NCBI RefSeq assembly: GCF_019236175.1
Contig: NZ_JAFAJM010000001.1
Span: forward strand, 1 to 64,000
Length of the DNA stretch: 64,000 nt
Origin: Chryseobacterium sp.
GTDB lineage: Bacteria; Bacteroidota; Bacteroidia; Flavobacteriales; Weeksellaceae
Reading direction: 5' to 3'
A model generated the notes under the pieces. The model was not told the DNA's origin and did no database searches. It saw nothing but the letters and a program-made list of their open reading frames with translations. The translations under genes were made by a program, and so were the position numbers. Shown here in pieces: positions 34,117 through 42,464 of this stretch. Numbering within the stretch: the first letter of the stretch is position 1; the number at the start of each line of letters is the position of its first letter.

Positions 34117-34671
34117 TTATATTTTATTGTTGATATATCCTTCCGTCGCATTGTCCCTGGGGTATATTTTTCCCGGGTTTCCCATGACTACAGAATGAGC
34201 AGGCACATCAAAATTAACATAGGCATTAGGCGCAATCAGTACATTGCTTCCTATACTGACGTTTCCTACAATAACAGCATTGGGACCAATCCATACTTCA
34301 TCATCAATGGTTGGAACCCCTTCATATCTGCCTCGGTTTTGCTGTCCTATGGTAACCCCTTGGGCAATATTGCAGTTTTTTCCGATTTTAGTCTTAGGAT
34401 TAATGACCAAGGCTCCCCAGTGTCCTAAATACAGTCCTTCTCCGATTTGCGTTTCGGGATAAATCTGGTATCCATATTTGATCTGATAATGTCTTAAAAA
34501 AAATCTCCAGAATAATCCCGGGATTGACTTCTTTTTGTACTTCTGAGCTTTTCTGAATACATAGATATAATGGAGATTAGGATTCATACATTTTCTCCAA
34601 ATTTCAAAAGAAGAAAGCCATTTACCGCTTTCTCTGTAAAAATCTTTCTGTATGGCTGTGTAATCTGGCAT
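34117..34671 (-). CDS. Serine-acetyltransferase-like hexapeptide acyltransferase
   Basis: 184 aa in the left-handed beta-helix acyltransferase family. The N-terminal helical part is short; the coil starts near residue 75 with IYPETQIGEGLYLGHWGALVI and continues KTKIGKNCNIAQGVTIGQ and DDEVWIGPNAVIVGNVSIGSNVLIAPNAYV (in two parts), ending VVMGNPGKI. This resembles CysE/WcaB-type enzymes that acetylate sugars in polysaccharide clusters; the His in LGHWG is the likely catalytic one. It is the last gene of a three-gene minus-strand operon with a GT4 and another acyltransferase. O-acetylation of the glycan is the inferred role. Confidence 0.85.
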   Translation of the reverse strand: MPDYTAIQKDFYRESGKWLSSFEIWRKCMNPNLHYIYVFRKAQKYKKKSIPGLFWRFFLRHYQIKYGYQIYPETQIGEGLYLGHWGALVINPKTKIGKNCNIAQGVTIGQQNRGRYEGVPTIDDEVWIGPNAVIVGNVSIGSNVLIAPNAYVNFDVPAHSVVMGNPGKIYPRDNATEGYINNKI

Positions 34672-34682
34672 AACAAAATGTT

Positions 34683-35834
34683 TTATACTTCGTCAATGAT
34701 TTTCTGAAGATGTGCTACTGATTTCTGAAGAACGAAAGGCAGATCGGCACTGGCGATCTCCTTTTCATACGCTGTGGCAAGGTCTTTATGGGTAAGAAAT
34801 TTCTTCATTCCTTCATAGATCCCGTCTTCTGAATTAGTGGTTATAATACCGAGTTTGCCGTCCTGAAGAAGGTCTTTGATTCCGGAAACATCCGTAGATA
34901 CTACCGGTTTAGTGAGTAATAAGGCTTCTGCAATAATAGTCGGGAATCCTTCATGTCTGGATGACATGACATAAAAATCAGATTTTTTAAGGTAAGGATA
35001 AGGATTGCTCCTGAAACCCAACATTTTTACAGTATTCTGAAGCCCCAGTTGATTAAGTTTGGCCTGAATAGTATCAAAATCAAACCCATCACCGATGATA
35101 ATGATCTGATGCTTCAGGCCTTCATCCATTAATTTTTTATGAACATCTAAAAGCCTGTCGTAGCCTTTCTGAGGGTATACAGTCCCGATGGTGACGAAGG
35201 TGGGCAGATCTTTTGAAAAAGGGTAATCATTAATTTCGGCTTCTGCTTTTTGTAAAGTATCATCCCTGTCAATAGGGTTAAAGATTTTAACAACCGCCTG
35301 CTTTTCTTTGTCGTTTTGGGCAAGCTTTTGCATTTCTTCTTTGAGTTTATTAGAAATAACAAGAATTTTATCGAATTTGAAAAACTGCCTGATGACTTCA
35401 GGAGTATATTCCTTCAGATTAAAAATATCATTCTGAACCCAGATTATTTTTTTTGAATCTTTCTGCGGACTGGATAATATTTCCCTGTACATCCCATGAA
35501 TAGCTGCAATTTCTACGTCATATTTTTTGTTTTTTAAAACATGTGTATACAGCAGGGAAGGAAATTTTAAAAATAGTTTCTGATATAGGACCCTGAATAT
35601 TTTGACAGGAATTTCGTGAGGCTTATTCGTGGTAATCATTTCTCCTTTCAGTAAATAACGAAGTTTTACCCAGGAGGGAACTTCCTGAATATACATTCCT
35701 GTATAGAGATTGATCAGTAAGTCTACTTCATATTTGTCTTCCGGAAGGTTTTTGAGAAAGTTGACCAAAACTTTTTCTGCACCTCCGTGACGCAGGGAAC
35801 CAATTCTGATGAGAATTTTCTTTTTTTCAGACAT
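34683..35834 (-). CDS. Family 4 glycosyltransferase
   Basis: 383 aa, GT-B fold. The N-terminal domain starts ILIRIGSLRHGGAEKVLVNFL, typical of GT4 sugar transferases. The C-terminal donor domain has GTVYPQKGYDRLLDVHKKL and the EX7E motif in SSRHEGFPTIIAEALLLTKP, with both Glu present. It probably adds a sugar from a nucleotide donor to a lipid-linked glycan on the cytoplasmic side. It is 11 nt from the downstream acyltransferase and directly abuts the upstream one. It resembles the GT4 at 37762. Donor and acceptor are unknown. Confidence 0.9.
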   Translation of the reverse strand: MSEKKKILIRIGSLRHGGAEKVLVNFLKNLPEDKYEVDLLINLYTGMYIQEVPSWVKLRYLLKGEMITTNKPHEIPVKIFRVLYQKLFLKFPSLLYTHVLKNKKYDVEIAAIHGMYREILSSPQKDSKKIIWVQNDIFNLKEYTPEVIRQFFKFDKILVISNKLKEEMQKLAQNDKEKQAVVKIFNPIDRDDTLQKAEAEINDYPFSKDLPTFVTIGTVYPQKGYDRLLDVHKKLMDEGLKHQIIIIGDGFDFDTIQAKLNQLGLQNTVKMLGFRSNPYPYLKKSDFYVMSSRHEGFPTIIAEALLLTKPVVSTDVSGIKDLLQDGKLGIITTNSEDGIYEGMKKFLTHKDLATAYEKEIASADLPFVLQKSVAHLQKIIDEV

Positions 35835-36398
35835 TTATTTTTTTATAGGTTTATATGTATAAGGGAGGTGTTCTTTAATATAAGCTTCCAGTTTAGGCCT
35901 GTCATCCTCCAGTTCTCTTGGATACATGACATTATTCTTTAATGCCTTATCACCGTATTCTTCGATGGTACATACAAATCTTGCAGGAACTCCGGCATAT
36001 ACTGTTCCGTCTGGCATTGAAGTCGTAAGAATAGAACCTGCGCCTAATACACAATTATTTCCCATTTCTACTCCCAGCATAATTATTGTATCAGCACCGA
36101 TCAGACATTGTTTGCCAATTTTAATTCTTCCGAATGCTCTGACATCTTTATACTTTTCAAAAAAATGCAAGGCATTATATCCTCCGTCATGATTGATGAA
36201 TCTTACATTGTTTGAAAATGTAGTCTCATCACCTATTTCAATTAAAAAAGGCTCCGTTCCGAATTCGGGAACTTCCACAAAACGAACATTTTTTCCTACC
36301 TTTAATCCTTTTGAAATAGCTATTTTGAGATAAATTTGCTGTATTATGTATTGATAGGTCGTATGAATTTTTAAAATAATACGATATATAAATATCAT
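35835..36398 (-). CDS. Hexapeptide-repeat acyltransferase
   Basis: 187 aa, left-handed beta-helix acyltransferase. The coil starts near residue 30 (GKNVRFVEVPEFGTEPFLIEIGDE compressed) and includes RIKIGKQCLIGADTIIMLGVEMGNNCVLGAGSILT (in two parts) and the closing VYAGVPARFV. The NHDGGY segment near residue 68 likely carries the catalytic His. It is the first gene of the three-gene operon. It faces the ketosynthase gene head to head with about 40 nt between starts, so the two share a promoter region. Confidence 0.85.
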   Translation of the reverse strand: MIFIYRIILKIHTTYQYIIQQIYLKIAISKGLKVGKNVRFVEVPEFGTEPFLIEIGDETTFSNNVRFINHDGGYNALHFFEKYKDVRAFGRIKIGKQCLIGADTIIMLGVEMGNNCVLGAGSILTTSMPDGTVYAGVPARFVCTIEEYGDKALKNNVMYPRELEDDRPKLEAYIKEHLPYTYKPIKK

Positions 36399-36403
36399 GT
36401 GTC

Positions 36404-36411
36404 TAAATTTG
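36404..36411 (+). promoter_or_regulatory. Putative -7 box of the ketosynthase/ACP operon
   Basis: TAAATTTG, 27 nt before the ATG at 36439. It lies downstream of the longest-frame ATG (36397), supporting 36439 as the true start. Confidence 0.5.
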
Positions 36412-36438
36412 TTTGTACTACAAAGAAAAAGAATTTAT

Positions 36439-37413
36439 ATGATAAAAGTTTCTAAAATAGAATATTATTTGCCAGAGACCATTCTTACGAATGCAGACCT
36501 GGAAAAAGAATTTCCGGAATGGGATTCCGGCAGAATAAAAGAAAAGGTAGGGATTACACAACGTCATGTGGCTTCAGAAAATGAAACAGTTCTTGATCTT
36601 GCGGTAAAATCCTCAGAAAAGTTGTTTGAACATTATGACAAAAATAAAATAGATTTTATTCTCTTTTGTACCCAAAGTCCGGATTATTTTCTGCCGACCA
36701 CAGCGTGTATTTTACAGGATAAACTGGGATTAAGAAAAAATATTGGCGCTGTAGATTTCAATTTGGGATGCTCGGGTTTCATTTATGGACTGGCTTTTGC
36801 TAAAGGATTAATTGCCGCAGGTATTGCCAAAAGTATATTGCTGGTGACTTCAGAAACTTATACCAAGCATATTCACCCAAAAGATAAGGGAAACCGGAGT
36901 ATATTCGGGGATGCTTCTGCTTCAACGATTGTAGAGGCGTATGAGAAGGGAAGAGATTATCAATTCTGTCTGGGAACAGACGGAAGTGGTGCTGAAAATC
37001 TTATGGTACAAAAAGGGGCTTTCAGAAAAAAAAATGAAGCAAACCCCAAAAATGAATTCAGTCCTGAAAATCTTTATATGGACGGGCCTGAAATTTTTAA
37101 TTTTACAATAGAAAATATCCCGGGATTGGTAAATGAAACTTTGGCAGTCAATGGGTTGAAAATAGAGGATGTTGATCATTTTGTTTTTCATCAGGCCAAT
37201 TCATTTATATTGAATTATCTGCGGAAAAAGATTAAAATCCCGATGGAGAAATTTTATATTGACATGGAAAATACAGGAAATACAGTTTCTGCAACCCTGC
37301 CTATTGCATTGAAAAATATGATGAATAATGGGGTTTTAAAAGAGGGGGACAAAGTGTTGCTGGCTGGTTTCGGAGTCGGATATTCCTGGGGTGCAACCGT
37401 CTTGGAAATTTAA
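36439..37413 (+). CDS. 3-oxoacyl-ACP synthase III family protein (FabH-like)
   Basis: 324 aa from the ATG at 36439. Ketosynthase III enzymes condense an acyl-CoA with malonyl-ACP or transfer acyl groups. The catalytic triad is complete: C111 in FNLGCSGFIYGLA, H251 in VFHQANSFIL, N281 in TGNTVSATLP. Also visible are FCTQSPDYFLPTTAC and the C-terminal VLLAGFGVGYSWGATVLEI. A dedicated acyl carrier protein follows 25 nt later. In this setting it probably makes or transfers a special acyl chain for decorating a sugar, not bulk fatty acid; that role is inferred from the neighbours. Confidence 0.92.
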   Translation: MIKVSKIEYYLPETILTNADLEKEFPEWDSGRIKEKVGITQRHVASENETVLDLAVKSSEKLFEHYDKNKIDFILFCTQSPDYFLPTTACILQDKLGLRKNIGAVDFNLGCSGFIYGLAFAKGLIAAGIAKSILLVTSETYTKHIHPKDKGNRSIFGDASASTIVEAYEKGRDYQFCLGTDGSGAENLMVQKGAFRKKNEANPKNEFSPENLYMDGPEIFNFTIENIPGLVNETLAVNGLKIEDVDHFVFHQANSFILNYLRKKIKIPMEKFYIDMENTGNTVSATLPIALKNMMNNGVLKEGDKVLLAGFGVGYSWGATVLEI

Positions 37414-37438
37414 ATATCAAATCACAAAATAAAAATAT

Positions 37439-37672
37439 ATGAAAACTTCCATTTTTTTAGAAAAACTGCAAGAAGAGCTAGAGGAAAACCAAGTATTGAC
37501 CTTAGATACAAGACTGAAAGATTTAGAAAATTATGATTCAATCAGTCTACTTTCTGTAATTGCTTTTGTAGACGAAAACTTTGACAAAAAAATTGACAGT
37601 GATCAGTTTAAAGATATTGAAAAGGTGTCTGATATTGTTGAAATTATCGGAAAAGAGAATTTTGAAGATTAA
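37439..37672 (+). CDS. Acyl carrier protein
   Basis: 77 aa, acidic and helical like acyl carrier proteins. The phosphopantetheine site is S34 in NYDSISLLSV, a variant of the usual DSL. Helix III follows (DENFDKKIDSDQFKDIEKVSD compressed). It lies 25 nt after the ketosynthase III gene and before a terminator, so the two form a small operon. It is probably specific to that ketosynthase, because housekeeping acpP is normally next to fabF. Confidence 0.85.
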   Translation: MKTSIFLEKLQEELEENQVLTLDTRLKDLENYDSISLLSVIAFVDENFDKKIDSDQFKDIEKVSDIVEIIGKENFED

Positions 37673-37697
37673 TATCCATCAGCTTCATTGAAAAAAT

Positions 37698-37727
37698 AAA
37701 ATGATGACCTGAAAAGATCACCATTTT
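37698..37727 (+). terminator. Terminator of the ketosynthase/ACP operon
   Basis: Imperfect arms AAATGATGACCT / AGATCACCATTT with a T-run, 25 nt past the stop and between convergent genes. Confidence 0.65.
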
Positions 37728-37761
37728 TGTATTTCATATTTCGACAGATACATGGTCTGAT

Positions 37762-38928
37762 TTATTGTTTGTCTTTATAAAGATTTTCAATAATCTGTTC
37801 TACTTCATTGAAGATTTTTTGATTGTCAAACTGATCTTCAATGGTTTCAAGGTTTTTCCGGATTTTAGCAATCAGTTCCGGATTGGTCAGAAATGTTTTC
37901 ATGGCATTATACATTTCATTCGTTTCATAGTTGATAAGATATCCGGTTTCCCGGTCTTTGATCATCATTCCCACATCACCGGTATCAGTTGCTATAATAG
38001 GTTTTTGCAGAATCAGAGCTTCGGCAATAACAAGAGGCCATGCTTCAGATTCGGAAGGAAGGATAAAATAATCCGCATTTTTCATGTACGGATAAGGATT
38101 CATTTTATTCCCTGCTAAAATAAAGGTCTTCTGAACCTGGCTGGTCTGGATCTGCTCCGTGAGGTTTTTCATTTCCTCTCCATTCCCGAGAATGATAATA
38201 CTGTGATGGAATCCTTCGTTGATAAGTTTTTTGTGTGCATCAATAAGTTTATGGTATCCCTTTCTGTGATGCAGCCTTCCTACGGAAACAAAAACAGGTC
38301 CCGGCGGAAGTTCTTCAATTTTTTCCTGTGCTTTCTTTTTTATTTCTTCAATCGGAATGGCATTGATGACTACGCTTTCCACCGGATATTTTAAATCAGG
38401 ATAGTAACGATGCATCATATCCTTGATCTTTTGAGAACAATAGATCATATGATCGAATTTGGGAAAATTCTCAAGGATATCCGGAACTAAGGGCTGTAAT
38501 GCCGGTAAATTAATTTCTGAGTGAAACCAGCCTATTTTTTTTGATCCTGTATTACTGGAATTGGTTACTGATGAAAAAGCGGCATATGTAGGAGCGATCT
38601 CAATATCAAACTTTCTGTTCCCTAATATACGATCCGAGACCTGATGATCTTTTAAAGCACGAGAAAGTTTTAGCCTTCTCCTGATTAACTGAAGTTTATG
38701 GATCAGGGGATTTTGGGAAAGGCTTTCTTTGCCCTCTACAAGGTATACTTTTTTGATATGCTTAGGAAATTCATCCCGAAGTTCTCCCTGATTCAGATTC
38801 AGACAAATTGTAATGTCGAATTTTTCAGGATTAAGATGATTAAGCATACTTAATATTACTTTTTCCACCCCTCCCATTTCCATAGAACGGTGTCTGAAGA
38901 GAACTTTTATTTTTTTATTTTCCTTCAT
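37762..38928 (-). CDS. Family 4 glycosyltransferase
   Basis: 388 aa, GT-B fold. It starts IKVLFRHRSMEMGGVEKVILSML and has the donor-domain features SVGRLHHRKGYHKLIDAHKKL and the intact EX7E in SESEAWPLVIAEALI, ending AIIATD-like PIIATDTGD. It is similar to the GT4 at 34683, and both resemble poly-sugar (capsule/O-chain) transferases. Its ATG overlaps the last base of the preceding GT2 stop (38928), so translation is likely coupled. Sugar specificity is unknown. Confidence 0.9.
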   Translation of the reverse strand: MKENKKIKVLFRHRSMEMGGVEKVILSMLNHLNPEKFDITICLNLNQGELRDEFPKHIKKVYLVEGKESLSQNPLIHKLQLIRRRLKLSRALKDHQVSDRILGNRKFDIEIAPTYAAFSSVTNSSNTGSKKIGWFHSEINLPALQPLVPDILENFPKFDHMIYCSQKIKDMMHRYYPDLKYPVESVVINAIPIEEIKKKAQEKIEELPPGPVFVSVGRLHHRKGYHKLIDAHKKLINEGFHHSIIILGNGEEMKNLTEQIQTSQVQKTFILAGNKMNPYPYMKNADYFILPSESEAWPLVIAEALILQKPIIATDTGDVGMMIKDRETGYLINYETNEMYNAMKTFLTNPELIAKIRKNLETIEDQFDNQKIFNEVEQIIENLYKDKQ

Positions 38929-39767
38929 TATCTGAAAAGTTTCTGTAAAGTAATGAAGATTTTTTTCTTTATCCTATATGGAGCTTTGTTTTGATATTCC
39001 AGAAGAGCAAAAATTTCCTTTTGGTCCGAATACGTTTCCGGAACTTTTTTCCCATTGATGCTTTTAATGTCCCTTCTTTTCATGCTTTCAAAAACTACCT
39101 GGGCAAAATAGTCGTAAGATTTTCCTTTATTATCATTTTGTGAAATTCCTCCGGCATGAGTTCTGTACAGATAGTTGGTTTCATTGATAAAACAGACATT
39201 TCCCTTTTCATACAGTTTTAAATAGAGATCCTGATCTTCTGAAATTTTCAGATCTGTGTTTATTTTTTCAGTTTGCTCATATATGTTTTTTCTGAAAGTT
39301 ACAAAATGACTGATCTGTATTGGATAATTGAAAAAATAAGGGTCTCTGTTTCTTACCTGCATCGCAGATTTAAAGGGCGCTATAGGGTTAAGATCTTTAT
39401 CACAGGTCATAAAACGTGAGTAGGCAAGTACCACAGTTTTTCTCTCTTGAAAGACTTGCACTGCTGATGCTATTGCAGTAGGAAGAATAGCGTCATCGGG
39501 ATCTACAAAACCACAGATTTCTCCTGTAGCCAGTTCTATGAGTCTGCTTTTGGTAACTCCTACACCATAATTTTTTTCATTCTCAAAGAATCTGAATCTG
39601 TCATCTCCCGCTATCATCGCTTTGAGTTGTTCTTTTTCCTCTTCTGAAGAGGCATCATCCAGGATAACTGCTTCCCAGTTTTTGTAGGTTTGTGAAAGGA
39701 GAGAGTCATAACAATCCCTGAATAACATAGAATTGTTATAATGTGCAATGAGTACGGAAAACTTCAT
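38928..39767 (-). CDS. Family 2 glycosyltransferase
   Basis: 279 aa, GT-A fold of family 2. It starts FSVLIAHYNNSMLFRDCYDSLL and has the metal-binding motif CGFVDPDDAIL near residue 92 and the acceptor-side SEDQDLYLKLYEKG near 187. The C-terminus is short and basic (RIKKKIFITLQKLF), likely touching the membrane. It lies in a three-gene minus-strand operon with an acyltransferase upstream and a GT4 downstream. The donor sugar is unknown. Confidence 0.9.
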   Translation of the reverse strand: MKFSVLIAHYNNSMLFRDCYDSLLSQTYKNWEAVILDDASSEEEKEQLKAMIAGDDRFRFFENEKNYGVGVTKSRLIELATGEICGFVDPDDAILPTAIASAVQVFQERKTVVLAYSRFMTCDKDLNPIAPFKSAMQVRNRDPYFFNYPIQISHFVTFRKNIYEQTEKINTDLKISEDQDLYLKLYEKGNVCFINETNYLYRTHAGGISQNDNKGKSYDYFAQVVFESMKRRDIKSINGKKVPETYSDQKEIFALLEYQNKAPYRIKKKIFITLQKLFR

Positions 39768-39793
39768 GTTTTAGTTTGATTCCTGTTTTTAGT

Positions 39794-40336
39794 TTAAAGA
39801 GTATTGTGGATTAATTCCTGTTTGTTGATCACCTGAGTATTGGGAAGGACATCCTGATAGATCGTACATCCTGCGCCGATAATACAGTTATCGCCGATGG
39901 TTACTCCTTTCAGTACTGTCACATTGCTACCCAGCCAGCAATTATTACCTATTTTTATAGGAGCTTTCGTAAATTTTGAAGGATATACTTTAAATTCAGG
40001 AGAAGCTTCATATACATGATTGTGGTCATAAAGCTTTACATTTTCACCAAATAAGGTGTTGTTTCCTATAGATATATGTTCCAGACAATTAATCGAGCAA
40101 AAATTATTCATGAAAAAATCAGTTCCTATCTCTAATAATGCATTTTCTAAAACTACGATTGAAACATAGTTTCTGAAGTCTGCTGAGGGGCCGATGCTCA
40201 CTTTTTTCAGATTCTTATGAAACATAAAATGAGTTCCTATTCCCAATCTTATATTATGAGAAATAACATGAGGATGTTTTTTAAGCAGAGAGAGCTGCTT
40301 TTTCCTTTGAACCTTTTCTAAAAAACTGTAAAGCAT
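39794..40336 (-). CDS. Hexapeptide-repeat acyltransferase (WbbJ/Maa-like)
   Basis: 180 aa from the ATG at 40336. A longer frame starts with TTG at 40369, but that codon forms part of a TATATTTG promoter box, so I reject it. The beta-helix carries IGTDFFMNNFCSINCLEHISIGNNTLFGENVKLYDHNH (in parts), then IGNNCWLGSNVTVLKGVTIGDNCIIGAGCTIY (in parts). YDHNH holds the catalytic His typical of maltose/galactoside O-acetyltransferases. It is the first gene of the operon and probably O-acetylates the glycan. Confidence 0.85.
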   Translation of the reverse strand: MLYSFLEKVQRKKQLSLLKKHPHVISHNIRLGIGTHFMFHKNLKKVSIGPSADFRNYVSIVVLENALLEIGTDFFMNNFCSINCLEHISIGNNTLFGENVKLYDHNHVYEASPEFKVYPSKFTKAPIKIGNNCWLGSNVTVLKGVTIGDNCIIGAGCTIYQDVLPNTQVINKQELIHNTL

Positions 40337-40366
40337 AGGAGTAACTTTTTTTTCATTTGAGTTAGA

Positions 40367-40374
40367 CAAATATA
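40367..40374 (-). promoter_or_regulatory. Putative -7 box of the acyltransferase-GT2-GT4 operon
   Basis: Minus-strand TATATTTG, 30 nt before the ATG at 40336; divergent from the box at 40407-40414. Confidence 0.5.
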
Positions 40375-40406
40375 ATCTGTTTTCGATAAATGAAAAAAAA
40401 AATCTT

Positions 40407-40414
40407 TACTTTTG
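40407..40414 (+). promoter_or_regulatory. Putative -7 box of the 40434 methyltransferase gene
   Basis: TACTTTTG, 19 nt before the GTG at 40434. Confidence 0.5.
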
Positions 40415-40433
40415 CTGTATTAAAGCCAACACA

Positions 40434-41204
40434 GTGAGTGAAATAGCAAGAGTTCTCAAAACATTTATAGGGTATCTGAAAAGACCCGATCTTTATCCGG
40501 AACTGGGCCGGAAAATTATTAAAAATACCGTCAACAGAGGTAATGCTTTTAAAGGAAAAGAAAAAACACATTCCTGGGCGGCTGAAAGAGCAATAACACA
40601 AAAAGAAGCTATTTCTGGGCTTTTCGGGTTGGAAATGGATGCTTTTCGCAAAAACTATCAGGAAGTATTAGCCAATGCTGCACAGAAAGAAGAGAACTGT
40701 CCTGTTAAAATGGGAGGCCCCGGCGCGTTAGAGCTTCTGTATTATGCCTGTGAGTTTACCAATGCCGGAAATGTAGTGGAAACCGGAGTTGCGTATGGAT
40801 GGTCTTCCCTTGCATCACTTTTATCCTTAACAAAAAGAGAAGGGATACTGTACAGCTCAGATATGCCTTATCTTGCACAAGATGGTGATCAGTATGTGGG
40901 ATATGTTGTTCCTGAAGAATTAAGAACAGGGTGGAAACTTTTCCGATATGCAGATAAAGAATCATTACCCAAAATATTTGCTGAAAATCCTGTTTTTGAT
41001 GTTCTGCACTATGACTCAGATAAAAGCTATAACGGAAGAATCTGGGCCTATGATGAATTGTATAAGCACCTGAGAAAGGGAGGCGTTTTTATCAGTGATG
41101 ATATTGGAGATAATTCTGCTTATCAGGACTTTTGTGAAAAAAATGCTATTGAGACAACCGTTGTAGAGTACGAGGGGAAATACATTGGTGTTTTTATTAA
41201 ATAA
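40434..41204 (+). CDS. Class I SAM-dependent methyltransferase (Methyltransf_24-like)
   Basis: 256 aa with a GTG start placed 19 nt after a promoter box; no better start is in frame. A Rossmann-like SAM fold is visible: motif I VVETGVAYGWSSLASLLSL near residue 113, the acidic FDVLHYDSDKSYNGRIWAY near 190, and LRKGGVFISDDIGDN near 215. This looks like methyltransferases found in glycan and cephalosporin-hydroxylase-like clusters. It probably methylates a sugar or attached group. It stands alone among genes facing both ways. Confidence 0.82.
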   Translation: MSEIARVLKTFIGYLKRPDLYPELGRKIIKNTVNRGNAFKGKEKTHSWAAERAITQKEAISGLFGLEMDAFRKNYQEVLANAAQKEENCPVKMGGPGALELLYYACEFTNAGNVVETGVAYGWSSLASLLSLTKREGILYSSDMPYLAQDGDQYVGYVVPEELRTGWKLFRYADKESLPKIFAENPVFDVLHYDSDKSYNGRIWAYDELYKHLRKGGVFISDDIGDNSAYQDFCEKNAIETTVVEYEGKYIGVFIK

Positions 41205-41306
41205 TTTTTTGAAATACAGACGATCAATTGTTGGGAAATAGTGAGAAGCTACCGGATACCGAAAAGTGTAAATAAAACTTACAATACAGCTGTTTAAACA
41301 GTTTTT

Positions 41307-42329
41307 ATGAAAATTCCACAGATTACATTTACCAGGTTTCTTGCGGCTATGGCTATTGTCATTTCCCATTTCAATAAAGATATGTTTCTATATAAAATAG
41401 ATTACATTTCAAATATCTTTCTGAAAGCGAATGTTGGCGTTAGTTATTTTTTCATTCTTTCCGGCTTTATTATGATTGTAGCTTATCACAGGAAAGAAAA
41501 AATTGCCTATTTTGATTATTATAAAAACAGATTTGCACGGATCTATCCTCTGTATGTAGTAGGGCTTTTGCTTTATCTGGTCACAAAATATTCAGGATTT
41601 AGTTTCTATAAAGGGTTTCTGTATTTATTCGGACTGCAAAGCTGGATTCCGGGAGAAGCAATGATTCTCAACTTTCCGGGATGGTCTATTTCGGTAGAGT
41701 TTTTATTCTATCTGATCTTTCCCTTACTGTATAATTATTTTTATTCTAAAGGAAATAAAAATATTTGGGGGGGTACTGTTTTTATCTGGATCGTTACCCA
41801 GATATTTTGCAACCTGTACGCAGGTTCATCATATTATAAGGGGCCTCATACGGAAAGCCACGAATTGCTTTATTATTTCCCACTGATGCATATCAATGAA
41901 TTTCTGGCAGGAAATCTGGCAGGTTTGTTTTTTGTGAAAAATCATCAACGGAAAAATTATGATCTTCCGATAATGATTATTTTCGGGCTGGTTCTGTTAT
42001 CTCTGGTTTTTCTCCCTCTTTTTTACCATAACGGATTGATGGCGTTGCTGTTTATTCCGCTCATTGTGTTAATATCAAGAAATAAAGGAAGACTGACAAA
42101 GTTATTTTCATTGAAACCTTTGGAATATCTTGGAGAAGCAAGTTATGCGGTCTATATTACGCATATTCCGGTTTTGTACATTTTAAGAGAGATGCTGAAA
42201 AAATATCATCTTGATAGTAATGGCATGTTCGGGATTTATATGGTAGTGCTTATCATCACTTCAGTATTGTTTTATCAGTTTATTGAAAAGCCGTCAAGAG
42301 ATTATCTTAAAAAAATAAAAATTAGCTGA
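41307..42329 (+). CDS. Acyltransferase family 3 membrane protein
   Basis: 340 aa with about ten membrane segments, in the acyltransferase-3 family (OafA/WecH type), which moves acetyl or other acyl groups to sugars across the membrane. The start ITFTRFLAAMAIVISHFNKDMF carries the conserved His-containing helix. Then come VGVSYFFILSGFIM, RFARIYPLYVVGLLL and PGWSISVEFLFYLIFPLLY. It lies between a methyltransferase and the MBOAT pair in the same direction. It probably O-acylates the exported glycan. Confidence 0.9.
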   Translation: MKIPQITFTRFLAAMAIVISHFNKDMFLYKIDYISNIFLKANVGVSYFFILSGFIMIVAYHRKEKIAYFDYYKNRFARIYPLYVVGLLLYLVTKYSGFSFYKGFLYLFGLQSWIPGEAMILNFPGWSISVEFLFYLIFPLLYNYFYSKGNKNIWGGTVFIWIVTQIFCNLYAGSSYYKGPHTESHELLYYFPLMHINEFLAGNLAGLFFVKNHQRKNYDLPIMIIFGLVLLSLVFLPLFYHNGLMALLFIPLIVLISRNKGRLTKLFSLKPLEYLGEASYAVYITHIPVLYILREMLKKYHLDSNGMFGIYMVVLIITSVLFYQFIEKPSRDYLKKIKIS

Positions 42330-42336
42330 GAATATT

Positions 42337-42344
42337 TATTTTTG
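42337..42344 (+). promoter_or_regulatory. Putative -7 box upstream of the mini-ORF and MBOAT gene
   Basis: TATTTTTG, 20 nt before the mini-ORF ATG at 42365. Confidence 0.45.
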
Positions 42345-42364
42345 TGTAATTTAAAACACTCAAA

Positions 42365-42445
42365 ATGATCGAAATAAACTTTGTTCCCAAAGAAATAGCA
42401 TCGAAAAGAAGTTTCATTGCTTTATGGGAAGTGTTTAAATATTAA
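42365..42445 (+). CDS. Mini-ORF of 26 codons upstream of the MBOAT gene
   Basis: It encodes MIEINFVPKEIASKRSFIAL followed by WEVFKY and a stop, with a TATTTTTG box 20 nt upstream and the MBOAT ATG 19 nt downstream. It could be a leader peptide, a small membrane-associated protein (Lys/Arg, then a Trp/Phe-rich end) or the remains of a longer gene. The ALWEVFKY stretch weakly recalls the start of ABC-2 exporter permeases. Low confidence that it is translated. Confidence 0.3.
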   Translation: MIEINFVPKEIASKRSFIALWEVFKY

Positions 42446-42464
42446 TAACTTCTAACAAGGTAAT

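Noticed and set aside
40337..40369. TTG start extension of the hexapeptide acyltransferase
   Set aside because: The TTG is part of the TATATTTG -7 box, so it would not be in the mRNA.
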